DNA of 64,000 bases from Algibacter miyuki (GCF_030409805.1 NZ_JAUFQP010000010.1:439001-503000), one strand, 5' to 3'. Positions 48,169 to 56,549 are shown, numbered from the stretch's first letter. Made by a program: numbers and translations. Notes: generated by a model not told the origin, from the letters alone.

Positions 48169-48303
48169 AGGTAACACCGTGTATAATTAATTGCTTGGTT
48201 CTTGCCTACTTGCGAATATTCCTTCGGAATATTCACGGGTTCGTAAAAGTTTGCTAATTTAGTTGCTTAACCACGCAACTAACCATACACAAAACCGTTG
48301 TGT
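48169..48303 (+). repeat. attC-like site 14
   Basis: TGTAGGTAAC is the reverse complement of cassette start GTTACCTACA. It ends AAACCG|TTGTGT at 48,297/48,298. Stem GAATATTCCTTCGGAATATTC. Confidence 0.88.
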
Positions 48304-48368
48304 GCAATTTGACAAAATGTAAAATCCTGAAATAGGTTGACTAAAAATTAAACACTTTTAGTTACACT

Positions 48369-48761
48369 ATGGACACAAGTAAAAAACAACCCTGCCGAAA
48401 AAAGAACTACAAAAAAGTAGGTTTCGAACTCAAACTTTTCATCATTGATCAAATTCATAATGGACGAATATCTGTCAATTATGCAGCTAAGAAATATGAT
48501 ATTTCTAGACCAACTATTCAGTACTGGATTAAAAAATATAGTACTTTAGAGCAAAAGAAATTAGGCATGAGTAAGCAAGACGAAATTAAAAGATTGAAAG
48601 AAAAAATTGAGGAATTAGAATTCGTAAAAGACTTCCAACAAGATATAATTGCAGACATGGAACTTATTACTGGAGTCGATATGTCAAAAAAGTCATTGCC
48701 CAAAACATTAGCAGACGAGATTCAAAAAAAGAAGACAGACCGTTTAAAAGAAAATGGTTAA
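48369..48761 (+). CDS. IS3 transposase orfA, copy 1
   Basis: 130 residues with an HTH (NYAAKKYDISRPTIQYWIKK) and a leucine-zipper-like coiled coil (QDEIKRLKEKIEELEFVKDF). orfB lies in the -1 frame. The fusion frame continues through KWLIQCFGISKQAFYKRLKS, so programmed -1 frameshifting near the A-rich end of orfA is likely, as in other IS3 elements. Confidence 0.88.
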   Translation: MDTSKKQPCRKKNYKKVGFELKLFIIDQIHNGRISVNYAAKKYDISRPTIQYWIKKYSTLEQKKLGMSKQDEIKRLKEKIEELEFVKDFQQDIIADMELITGVDMSKKSLPKTLADEIQKKKTDRLKENG

Positions 48762-48802
48762 TTCAGTGTTTTGGGATTAGTAAACAAGCTTTCTATAAAC
48801 GC

Positions 48803-49624
48803 TTGAAATCTCATCAAATAAAACAAAATAACGAGCTTGTTTTGACCCAAATGGTAAAGCAATGTCGTAACCAGATAGGACAGCGAATAGGCGCTAAAAA
48901 ACTGTATCATGAATTAAAAAACGACATAGAAAAACAAGGAATTAAAATGGGAAGAGATAAATTCTATGCATTCCTTAAAGCCAATAGATTACTGGTTCCT
49001 AGGACAAAAAGGTTTCATATAACAACCAACTCTAATCATCATTTTTATAAATATAAAAACCTGGTAACTAATAAAATTCCAACCAGAGCTGAACAGCTTT
49101 GGGTAACAGATATTACCTATATCAAAACACAAAAAGGTCATAGTTATTTAGCTTTGATAACAGACGCCTATTCTAAGCAAATAATGGGCTATAAATTAGA
49201 TGCACATATGAGAACATCACTTTGTATAGATGCGTTAACTATGGCTCTTAAAAATCGTAAATACCCTAATCAAAAACTGATTCATCATTCAGATAGAGGG
49301 ATACAATATTGCAATCCAACCTATACTCTATTCGCAGAATCCAATGGATTAACAATGAGTATGACTGAGAAATATGACCCATATGAAAATCCAATTGCCG
49401 AGAGAATTAATAGAACTTTAAAATATGAATACGGTTTAAAACTTACAATTAAAAACACTAAATTAGCTCAGAAAATTACAAAAAGAGCTATTAATATTTA
49501 TAACAATATTCGACCACATTTAAGTCTTGATTTATACACACCGAAACACGTACATACAAATCAAAATGTAGACTACAAATCGTATCGAAAAAATAAAAAC
49601 AAACTGGAATTATTAACCTTATAA
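48803..49624 (+). CDS. IS3 transposase orfB (DDE integrase domain), copy 1
   Basis: 273 residues as a free frame; translated in vivo mainly as an orfA-orfB fusion. The rve/DDE catalytic domain has D in WVTDITYIKTQKGHSYLAL, D in HHSDRGIQYCNP and E in NPIAERINRTLKYEYGL. All three catalytic acids are present, so this copy could be active. Confidence 0.88.
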   Translation: MKSHQIKQNNELVLTQMVKQCRNQIGQRIGAKKLYHELKNDIEKQGIKMGRDKFYAFLKANRLLVPRTKRFHITTNSNHHFYKYKNLVTNKIPTRAEQLWVTDITYIKTQKGHSYLALITDAYSKQIMGYKLDAHMRTSLCIDALTMALKNRKYPNQKLIHHSDRGIQYCNPTYTLFAESNGLTMSMTEKYDPYENPIAERINRTLKYEYGLKLTIKNTKLAQKITKRAINIYNNIRPHLSLDLYTPKHVHTNQNVDYKSYRKNKNKLELLTL

Positions 49625-49662
49625 AAACAAAAAAAAGGTCAACCTATTTCAGGACAATACAA

Positions 49663-50082
49663 ATGAGTACGGAAAACAAAAATGAATTGGAAAAACAAGA
49701 AAAGACAATCCGAAAAAGTCTTGCATTGGTATTTATTCCAATTTTTATTGTAATTATCTCCATCTCACTTATTCAAAACAATTCGGAAAGCTATCTTGAA
49801 AAAGAATACAAAGAAATCCGAAATAACTCATACTCTGGAAAAATAACAAGTCTATTATCAGACAAAGATAACGGACGAACAAGACCAATTCTCATTGATA
49901 ATAAATGGGAAAAAGAAATTCCTTTTTTCATACACGAAAAACTGAATATTGGAGATTCCTTATATAAGAAAACTGATTCTGATTTTGAATATTATGTTCG
50001 AAAATCAAAAACGGACACTATAAAAAGAGATGTGAATAAGTTTTATCGGGAAAAATATTTTGACAAACTGAATGAAAAATAA
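49663..50082 (+). CDS. Cassette 15 single-pass membrane protein
   Basis: 139 residues. A charged N-terminus (MSTENKNELEKQEKTIRKS) precedes one transmembrane helix (LALVFIPIFIVIISISLI, about 20-38). The rest is a polar, probably periplasmic domain (SYSGKITSLLSDKDNGRTRP). The IS3 copy ends one base before its ATG, so the native promoter has been displaced. This cassette is the one whose start and end do not match. Confidence 0.6.
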   Translation: MSTENKNELEKQEKTIRKSLALVFIPIFIVIISISLIQNNSESYLEKEYKEIRNNSYSGKITSLLSDKDNGRTRPILIDNKWEKEIPFFIHEKLNIGDSLYKKTDSDFEYYVRKSKTDTIKRDVNKFYREKYFDKLNEK

Positions 50083-50090
50083 AAAACTAC

Positions 50091-50224
50091 CTACAACACA
50101 GTATATAAAAAATTGCTATTTTGTGCTTAATCAATGTTAGTTGCTTTGTTTGCTAGCTTCTGATTTTCCTTCGGAAAATCCTCGCACACAAACACGCAAC
50201 TTTCCATATACATAAACGTTAGCA
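50091..50224 (+). repeat. attC-like site 15
   Basis: It starts CTACCTACAAC, which would pair with a start GTTGTAGGTAG, but the cassette starts GTTGTGTGCA at 48,297. It ends AAACG|TTAGCA at 50,218/50,219. Common stem GATTTTCCTTCGGAAAATC. Confidence 0.82.
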
Positions 50225-50235
50225 TACATTTGAAA

Positions 50236-50679
50236 ATGACACTTTCCGAAGTATCTTTTTATATAATTATTATCATTTACCAACTCTTTAGTATGGTAAT
50301 AATAACATTTACGGAAGACCTAAAAGATGACAAATATTTTAAAAGATATTTAAAAATCACTTTCTTAATCGGATTTCTTGGAATTATAATGGAGTTAATG
50401 AATTGGACTTATTTCTGTACATTTAATTGCACACTTCTGACTTTCTCACCTTTTCTGACTTTGTTAATCTCAAAAGGGATTATTGAATTTTATAAAAAAG
50501 TTTTTAAAAAAGAAGCTTTTCAAATGCAATGGGGAAGATTGTCAGACGGAATTTGGATAAAGAACAACGGAGATATAAAAAACAGAGGATATTATGGTTG
50601 GTATAGCGTAAACATTGGGAGTTTTCCAATTTTCATAATTACAGCTATATTTTTGCTAATAGAAAAAAACGTATGCTAA
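50236..50679 (+). CDS. Cassette 16 multi-pass membrane protein
   Basis: 147 residues with about four hydrophobic helices (VSFYIIIIIYQLFSMVIITF; ITFLIGFLGIIMEL; LLTFSPFLTLLI; IFIITAIFLLIEKN). The third and fourth are separated by a polar loop containing MQWGRLSDGIWI. ATG at 50,236 is used; a TTG two codons upstream is possible. No family is recognised. Single-gene cassette. Confidence 0.58.
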   Translation: MTLSEVSFYIIIIIYQLFSMVIITFTEDLKDDKYFKRYLKITFLIGFLGIIMELMNWTYFCTFNCTLLTFSPFLTLLISKGIIEFYKKVFKKEAFQMQWGRLSDGIWIKNNGDIKNRGYYGWYSVNIGSFPIFIITAIFLLIEKNVC

Positions 50680-50808
50680 CATTGTATAAAAATAATGCGT
50701 AAGTTTATTCCTAAATCAAAAGTTAGTGCTTGTTTGCTTGCATCTGATTTTCCTTCGGAAAATCCTCGCACTCAAACTACGCACTATTCTTATACGTAAC
50801 CGTTGTGT
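50674..50808 (+). repeat. attC-like site 16
   Basis: GTATGCTAAC is the reverse complement of cassette start GTTAGCATAC. It ends AACCG|TTGTGT at 50,802/50,803. Common stem GATTTTCCTTCGGAAAATC; overlaps the last codons of the gene. Confidence 0.88.
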
Positions 50809-50836
50809 GTAATTTAAAACAAGTAACCTACCAAAA

Positions 50837-51919
50837 TTGAAAAATAAGCTCTTCATACTTTTTTTAATACTTTTTTGCTCTTGTAAGGACAACCCAAATG
50901 ATTCTAGATACAAGAATTCAGACTATGTTTTTTATGAGGAAAATGGTAAAAAAGGTTATTGGCAAAAAATAAGTAAAGACTCAGACTTTAAATACAAAAA
51001 AGGAATACTAAAATATTACTACGACAATGGAAACAGATTCGGAGAAATAGAAATATTGGACAGCTTACCAAACAGAATAGAAAAATTATTTGATAAAGAA
51101 ACAGATACCTTAATAAAAACTGTTTGGAAAAAAAATAACGAGGAATACGAGCGGATTTATGAAAATGGATATTACAAGCATTTTTACTCTAACAAAGGAG
51201 AAATAGTAATCGAAGAAGGTTTAGTTGAAGATAATTTAGAGCAAGGTCTTTGGAAAAGATATTGGAATACAGATGGTAACATTAAACAAACCATTAATTT
51301 AAAAGATGGAAAAAACCATGGAGAAAGAGTAAATTATAGGAGAAACGGAAATAGAAAAGACTTATCAAATTGGGATATGGACAAACAAATAGGACAAGCA
51401 ATTTTTTATTACGAAAATGGAAAAATAGAAGAAGAAAATCATACAAAAGATGGCGAATTTCATGGTTCAATGATAAAGTACTTTAAAAACACAAATGTCG
51501 AATCTGAAAGACAATATTGGAAAGGAGAACTCATTGATACTTGTAAAACTTATTACGAAAGTGGACAATTAAAACTTTTACAGTTTTTCGATTTAGATAC
51601 CATCTCAATGAAAAAAAGCGGGAGTCAAATTAATTACTATCCAAGTGGCAAAATAGAAGCTGAAATCACTTATAATGATAACATTGCGAATCTTAAGAGA
51701 TATTATGAAAGCGGAGAATTGGAAGAATTATCTACAAAGATTAATGGTAAACATGATGGTAAGGTAATTGCTTACCATGAAAATGGAAATAAAAAAATTG
51801 TAGGAATAGCAAGTAAGGGTTACTATAATGGGGAATTTCAATTTTTTAATAAATCAGGAAAATTGGAAAAAACTGTGAACTATGATTTAGGAGAACCTTT
51901 AGATTCTATAATGCATTAA
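50837..51919 (+). CDS. YwqK/MORN-repeat lipoprotein
   Basis: 360 residues from a TTG at 50,837 that gives the lipoprotein signal MKNKLFILFLILFCSCK. The body is a run of MORN-like units of the YwqK type: YYDNGNRFGEIEIL, YENGYYKHFYSNKGEI, YYENGKIEEENHTKDGEFHG, YYESGQLKLLQFF, YYPSGKIEAEI, YYESGELEELS and YHENGNKKIVG. YwqK proteins are annotated as antitoxin-like in some systems, but lipid-anchored repeat forms in Bacteroidota are of unknown role. Single-gene cassette. Confidence 0.75.
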   Translation: MKNKLFILFLILFCSCKDNPNDSRYKNSDYVFYEENGKKGYWQKISKDSDFKYKKGILKYYYDNGNRFGEIEILDSLPNRIEKLFDKETDTLIKTVWKKNNEEYERIYENGYYKHFYSNKGEIVIEEGLVEDNLEQGLWKRYWNTDGNIKQTINLKDGKNHGERVNYRRNGNRKDLSNWDMDKQIGQAIFYYENGKIEEENHTKDGEFHGSMIKYFKNTNVESERQYWKGELIDTCKTYYESGQLKLLQFFDLDTISMKKSGSQINYYPSGKIEAEITYNDNIANLKRYYESGELEELSTKINGKHDGKVIAYHENGNKKIVGIASKGYYNGEFQFFNKSGKLEKTVNYDLGEPLDSIMH

Positions 51920-52047
51920 AAACTACACACAACAAAGAACTGAGGTAAAAAACAACATTTTTCTTCATTAAATTTAGGTACTATTATATTGGGCTTACAA
52001 AATCAAGCCATTGGTTTTGTAAGCTTTTTTTATACTATTTTTTTTAA

Positions 52048-53016
52048 TTATCTAGGCAATACAGAAACGTGATTTTCATCGTAAGGCCTACCCGATTTAG
52101 CAATGGCAAAACACTGTTTTAGCAGCTTATTACCAACAGCTATTAAGGCTACTTTCTTGCTTTTTCCTTTGTTTACTATGCGCTGATAAAGTTCCCGACA
52201 AGCTTTATTGTGTTTACAGGCGTTAAACGAACATAAAAACAAGAGATTCCGTAGCTTTTTATTACCTACTTTACTTATGCGTGAGCGACCTCGAATACTG
52301 CTTCCAGACTCTCGTATAGTAGGTGTTATACCTACGTAACTACACAATTGAGATGATGTCTCGAATTTTGTAAATCCATCGGTTATTACAACTAAAAATA
52401 ATGCCGTCTTTATACCTATTCCTGGCACAGAAGTCAATAAGGTTAATTGTTCTTGTCCGTCTTGCTTTACTAACGATAAAAGCTTTAATTCTATAGCTTC
52501 TATCTCTTTATCAAGGTGCTTTTTATTGCGTTTTAAAGAACGATAAACATTCTTGGAGGGGATTCCTAAAACCTCCTCGCCGTGCAACTTGTTCTTTGTT
52601 GCTGTACGATGTTTAATGTAAACATCCATTAATCGAAACAACTGTAAACATTCAATTTGCACATCTGTAAGTGCATTATAAAGCGGAACTTCGTTAATTA
52701 AAGCATACTCACAAATAGCTTTCGAATCGCTCTTATCTGTTTTTACTTTAGCTAGCTTCATTTGAATAAATCGTTTTACGGATAACGGATTTACGACTGA
52801 AACGATAACGCCATTTTTGTACAAATACTGAGCAAGACGGTAATGATAATAACCAGTAGCTTCCATAACGACTAAGCTATTAATAGGTAATTCTTTTAGA
52901 AACATTTTAAAGCCAGACTCATCATTTTTATACTGATTATGGCCAGATTTATTACCATGCACATCAAATACATCTTTACTGATGTCAATTCCAAAAGTTT
53001 CTTTATATTTATTCAT
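52048..53016 (-). CDS. IS110-family DEDD transposase, copy B
   Basis: 322 residues, identical in amino acid sequence to copy A, from the ATG at 53,016. All motifs of the RuvC-like DEDD domain and the C-terminal serine region are preserved. It is intact and therefore possibly active. The surrounding noncoding ends match copy A, including the guide-like segments. Confidence 0.9.
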   Translation of the reverse strand: MNKYKETFGIDISKDVFDVHGNKSGHNQYKNDESGFKMFLKELPINSLVVMEATGYYHYRLAQYLYKNGVIVSVVNPLSVKRFIQMKLAKVKTDKSDSKAICEYALINEVPLYNALTDVQIECLQLFRLMDVYIKHRTATKNKLHGEEVLGIPSKNVYRSLKRNKKHLDKEIEAIELKLLSLVKQDGQEQLTLLTSVPGIGIKTALFLVVITDGFTKFETSSQLCSYVGITPTIRESGSSIRGRSRISKVGNKKLRNLLFLCSFNACKHNKACRELYQRIVNKGKSKKVALIAVGNKLLKQCFAIAKSGRPYDENHVSVLPR

Positions 53017-53228
53017 AAGAAAATGAGTTATGAAAGAACGAACTACTAGGTTCACAACAACTTGAAAACGAGATCTAAAAAGTCTCACAGAACTGATCGT
53101 GATTTAGTAGGAAAAGAGAGCGGATTATCAATGTTGTCGAAGTCTTAAGCTTCACCGTATATAGTAACCTTAATGCGCTCTTTTGTTCTTTCTGATTTAT
53201 AGCTAATTTAATAGAAATCAAACTTAAG
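53017..53228 (-). ncRNA. Putative IS110 guide RNA region, copy B
   Basis: Same sequence as in copy A, with TGTTGT at about 53,132-53,137 and CACCGTATATA at 53,153-53,163. The left target ACACAACA pairs as in copy A. The right flank ATGTATAA is a weaker match, suggesting tolerance on that side. Confidence 0.5.
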
Positions 53229-53377
53229 ATGTATAAAAATAATTGCGGTTTAGTACTAAATCAAAGGTCGTTGCGCGTTTGCTACGTCTGATTTTCCTTC
53301 GGAAAATCCTCGCACGCAAACCCGCAACTATTATTATACTAGACCGTTGGCGGTAATTAAACATCACAATCAGAAGA

Positions 53378-54559
53378 ATGAACACATTTACAAACAAAAG
53401 AATTCAGTCCATAGACCTGCTAAGAGGTTTGGTGATTTTGCTAATGGCACTTGACCATGTAAGAGATTATTTTCATTACGATTCTTTCATGTATGACCCA
53501 TCGGATTTAACCCAAACGACTGTTCCGGTATTTTTTACCAGATTTATTACTCATCTTTGCGCACCTGTTTTTTGTTTTTTAGCAGGAACTTCTGCTTTTT
53601 TTGTTGGTCAAAAGAAAGATTTAAATTCACTATCGGTTTGGCTTTTAAAAAGGGGATTATGGTTGATTATTGTTGAGTTTACAATTGTAAATTTTGGATG
53701 GTATTTTAAATTCAATACTACGTTTATTGATTTAGCAGTTATTTGGTGTTTAGGCGCTTCAATGATTTTCCTTGCGGGTTTAATCCGCCTACCCAAATCC
53801 ATGGCGATATTAATAGCTCTGTTTTTTGTGTTTGGTCATAATTTATTTGATTCCTTTAAACCAATACCAAACGATATATTCAGTAAGCTTTGGTATGTTT
53901 TTCATGTTGAAGGTGAATTTAAACTGGGGTCATTAACTGTGTATTCTGTATACCCTTTAATGCCTTGGATTGGATTGATGACATTAGGTTATTTCATTGG
54001 TCAACTTTACCTGCCAACTTTCAACAGTAAAAAGAGAATAAAAATATTGTATGGCGCAGGTATTTTATTAATTGTTTTATTTGTTGTTTTTAGAATTAGT
54101 AACCTATATGGCGATTTGCACCCATGGACAGAACAGAACTCATTGACATATTCTATATTGTCAATATTAAAAGTTACTAAATACCCTCCATCATTTGCCT
54201 TTATTTGCATTACAATTGGCCCTGCTTTAATTTTATTGGCGGCATTTGAAAATTTTAAAAATAGCTTATCGAAAATATTTATAACTATCGGACAAGTACC
54301 TATGTTTTTTTATGTTGTACATATCTACATTATTCACGTTGTAGCCATTTTTGCAGCTTTAGCAACTGGGTATCAATTCTCCGATATGATACTAGACATC
54401 TGGATACCTTTTAGTCCTGATTTAAAGGGTTATGGATTCAGTCTCCCTATTGTATACCTAGTCTGGTTAGGTATCCTTGTGGCCTTATATCCTATAACCA
54501 AAAGATATAACCGTTATAAAAAAGACAATAAAAACAAGTGGTGGCTAAGTTATCTATAA
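53378..54559 (+). CDS. DUF1624-type multi-pass membrane protein (acyltransferase-like)
   Basis: 393 residues with about ten transmembrane helices. The N-terminus RIQSIDLLRGLVILLMALDH followed by VRDYFHY is the hallmark of the DUF1624 / heparan-alpha-glucosaminide N-acetyltransferase-like group. In relatives the His in the ALDH motif is thought to act in acyl transfer from acyl-CoA to a sugar or lipid. It would sit in the inner membrane. This is the only cassette encoding an apparently metabolic membrane enzyme, and its ATG lies 31 bp after the junction. Confidence 0.78.
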   Translation: MNTFTNKRIQSIDLLRGLVILLMALDHVRDYFHYDSFMYDPSDLTQTTVPVFFTRFITHLCAPVFCFLAGTSAFFVGQKKDLNSLSVWLLKRGLWLIIVEFTIVNFGWYFKFNTTFIDLAVIWCLGASMIFLAGLIRLPKSMAILIALFFVFGHNLFDSFKPIPNDIFSKLWYVFHVEGEFKLGSLTVYSVYPLMPWIGLMTLGYFIGQLYLPTFNSKKRIKILYGAGILLIVLFVVFRISNLYGDLHPWTEQNSLTYSILSILKVTKYPPSFAFICITIGPALILLAAFENFKNSLSKIFITIGQVPMFFYVVHIYIIHVVAIFAALATGYQFSDMILDIWIPFSPDLKGYGFSLPIVYLVWLGILVALYPITKRYNRYKKDNKNKWWLSYL

Positions 54560-54794
54560 TTAACTACCGCCAACACCGTATAAAATTAATTGCTAGTTCT
54601 AGCCTACTTACGAAAGTCGTCGCGGACTTTCTATCTGTGATTTATTTGCTAACTTTAGTGCATAAAACACGCAACTAATCAAGAACTGTGTTAAAAACCT
54701 ATAAAAAAGCAGTTAATTTTTAAACAATATTCTTCTATTACGTTTTTATCCTAGAATAAAAACATATTGAAATAAATAATTTTATAACTAGGGT

Positions 54795-55762
54795 TTACCT
54801 TACTAAAACGCTTTCGTAGTTTTCGTCATACCACAAATGAGATTTAGCAATTGCAAAGGCCTGTTTTAGTAGCTTATTACAAACAGCAATCAAAGCTAAT
54901 TTTTTGCTCTTCCCTTTGGCTACAATCCTGCTATAGAGCTCTCGACAAGCCTTATTATGTTTACTTGCTGAAAAACTACAAATAAATAATACTTTTCTCA
55001 ACCGCCTATTTCCCATTTTACTTATTCTAGGTCGTGATCTTATACTACTTCCTGATTCTCTTATAATAGGTGTTAAACCTGCAAAAGAACAGAGTTCGGA
55101 TGCTGTATTAAAACGTTCAAACCCATCGTCAAAACTATTAAAAGAGCACTGGCTTTGACTCCTAAACCTGGGATACTTTTTATGCGACTATGCAAGTCCT
55201 GATACTCTTGTTTTACTAATTTTAAAACGGTTATCTCCAGAGTTTCTATTTCTTTTTTATAAAATTTTAAGCTTCTATTTATCGACCGTATCACTCTAGG
55301 AACAGGACTGCCTTGGGCCTCTTCAGAATGCAATTTGTTTTTAAGAACTATTATCTCTTTGGTATATAAATTACTTAAACTTAATAGATGAGAACATTCT
55401 ATTTGACTTTTAGTCTGACCTGTCCATAAGCTAGGTCTATTCATAATTGCATATTCATAAATCATTTTAGAATCACTCTTGTCTGTCTTTATTTTTGATA
55501 GTTTCATTTGAATGAACCGTTTTACAGACAAAGGATTTTCAACACTAACTTTAATATTATGCTCTATTAGGTAGTACGCTAATCGCAAGTGATATACCCC
55601 TGTAGATTCCATAACGCAATGGGGATTGCTTCCCATGAGTTTGATGAATCTCTTAAAGCCTGTAAGCTCATTACTAAACTGGTGAAACAATCCATCGCTT
55701 CCCATTACATCAAAAACATCTTTACTAATGTCAATTCCAAAATAATTCGTATTTTCATTCAT
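54795..55762 (-). pseudogene. Frameshifted IS110-family transposase (element C)
   Basis: Starts at 55,762 (MNENTNYFGIDISKDVFDVM). The N-terminal DEDD domain is intact (CVMESTGVYHLRLAYYLIEH, KTDKSDSKMIYEYA). Near 55,130 a one-base deletion shifts the frame after LLIVLTMG. The expected continuation DDGFERFNTASELCSFAG is in another frame and runs through GNRRLRKVLFICSFSASKHN to the stop at 54,795. Similarity to the intact copies at 42,393 and 52,048 is clear along the whole length. Confidence 0.88.
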
Positions 55763-55983
55763 ATTTAATATGTTATGAAGGAACATATCTACCGTGTTTT
55801 CTACAACTTAAAAACGAGATCCTTAGTCTCTTAGAACTGTACGAAATAATAGTAGAAAAGAGAGGGGATTCTCAAGAAAATCGAGATCTTGTCTCACTAT
55901 ACAAAATAACCTTTATCCTCTCTTTTTGTTCTTTCTGTTTATATACTTAAATTTAATATCTTTAATCAATAATCAAACTTAAG
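55763..55983 (-). ncRNA. Putative guide RNA region of IS110-like element C
   Basis: Aligned with the same region of copy A. It contains AGAACTGT (55,833-55,840), which equals its own left end AGAACTGT (54,682-54,689), where copy A has AGAACTGA in both places. It has TATACAA (55,898-55,904) at the position of the right target guide, equal to its right flank TATACAA (55,985-55,991). The left target guide was not identified. Confidence 0.5.
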
Positions 55984-56067
55984 TTATACAAGACCGTTAT
56001 GTGCAAAATTGAGCAACGTAAAATCCTGAAATAGGTTGACTAAAAATTAAACACTTTTAGTTACACT

Positions 56068-56505
56068 ATGGACACAAGTAAAAAACAACCCTGCCGAAAA
56101 AAGAACTACAAAAAAGTAGGTTTCGAACTCAAACTTTTCATCATTGATCAAATTCATAATGGACGAATATCTGTCAATTATGCAGCTAAGAAATATGATA
56201 TTTCTAGACCAACTATTCAGTACTGGATTAAAAAATATAGTACTTTAGAGCAAAAGAAATTAGGCATGAGTAAGCAAGACGAAATTAAAAGATTGAAAGA
56301 AAAAATTGAGGAATTAGAATTCGTAAAAGACTTCCAACAAGATATAATTGCAGACATGGAAATTATTACTGGAGTCGATATGTCAAAAAAGTCATTGCCC
56401 AAAACATTAGCAAAAGAGATAGAGCTAAAGAAAAAACAGCGTATAAAAGAAAATGGCTCTATGGATGTTTTGGGATATCTAAACAAGCCTTCTATAAAAG
56501 ACTAA
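56068..56505 (+). CDS. IS3 transposase orfA, copy 2
   Basis: 145 residues. The first 118 or so match copy 1 except for one substitution (I for L in the MELITG segment); the C-terminus diverges (AKEIELKKKQRIKENGSMDV). HTH and coiled coil are present. The orfB partner is broken, so the protein probably has no working transposase partner from this copy. Confidence 0.82.
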   Translation: MDTSKKQPCRKKNYKKVGFELKLFIIDQIHNGRISVNYAAKKYDISRPTIQYWIKKYSTLEQKKLGMSKQDEIKRLKEKIEELEFVKDFQQDIIADMEIITGVDMSKKSLPKTLAKEIELKKKQRIKENGSMDVLGYLNKPSIKD

Positions 56506-56549
56506 AAGCTCAACAAAAACAACAAATAGAGCATCAAGAACTAATTAAA

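Larger units (their letters stand above)
48318..49661 (+). mobile_element. IS3-family insertion sequence, copy 1 (about 1344 bp)
   Basis: Terminal inverted repeats TCCTGAAATAGGTTGAC (left) and GTCAACCTATTTCAGGA (right), with outer ends TGTA...TACA. It inserted just before the ATG of the 49,663 gene. No clear target duplication is seen (AAA on the left, AAT on the right). It encodes orfA and orfB. The left about 390 bp match copy 2 at 56,017 almost perfectly, while the rest diverges. Confidence 0.85.
51935..53228 (-). mobile_element. IS110-family insertion sequence, copy B (1294 bp)
   Basis: Same length and ends as copy A, inserted after the same CAACA pentamer of an attC and in the same orientation. 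The flanks differ (CCGTGTATAA after A, ATGTATAAAA after B), so this is a second insertion event or a copy moved with its cassette, not part of one long duplication. Confidence 0.88.
51927..53352 (+). repeat. attC-like site 17, split by an IS110 element
   Basis: TACACACAACA (ending 51,934) is complementary to cassette start GTTGTGTGTA. The remainder resumes at 53,229 with ATGTATAAAAATAATTGCGG and ends AGACCG|TTGGCG at 53,346/53,347. Common stem GATTTTCCTTCGGAAAATC. Confidence 0.88.
54681..55983 (-). mobile_element. IS110-like element C (1303 bp), transposase frameshifted
   Basis: Ends AAGAACTGTG (left) and AAACTTAAG (right), clearly related to copies A and B but with diverged sequence. It is inserted in the distal arm of attC 18 in the same orientation. 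The transposase is broken by a single-base deletion, so the element depends on another copy for movement. Confidence 0.82.
26698..55996 (+). mobile_element. Integron-like array of 18 bounded gene cassettes plus a distal partial one
   Basis: Cassette starts (base after G of G|TTR) are at 26698, 27581, 28240, 30280, 36056, 37088, 37936, 39426, 40158, 43694, 44374, 45054, 46282, 47572, 48298, 50219, 50803, 53347 and 55997. Each cassette ends in a long imperfect palindrome starting YAAC and ending AAACCG|TT or similar. The first 8-10 bases of a cassette are the reverse complement of the start of its own palindrome in all cassettes except the one at 48298 and the last. This is the R'/R'' relation of attC sites. 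Confidence 0.85.
54568..56002 (+). repeat. attC-like site 18, split by the third IS110-like element
   Basis: TACCGCCAAC is the reverse complement of cassette start GTTGGCGGTA. The site continues to ACTAATC at 54,680 and resumes at 55,984 with TTATACAAGACCG|TTATGT (55,996/55,997). The insertion point is on the R' arm, opposite to copies A and B. Permuted stem AAAGTCgtcgcGGACTTT. Confidence 0.85.

Noticed and set aside
26698..55996. Regularly recurring palindromic sequences, considered as a CRISPR array or as REP/BIME-type intergenic repeats
   Set aside because: Spacing is 0.6-5.8 kb with full genes between, and the palindrome ends vary from site to site but always match the start of their own cassette. 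Neither CRISPR nor REP elements show that.
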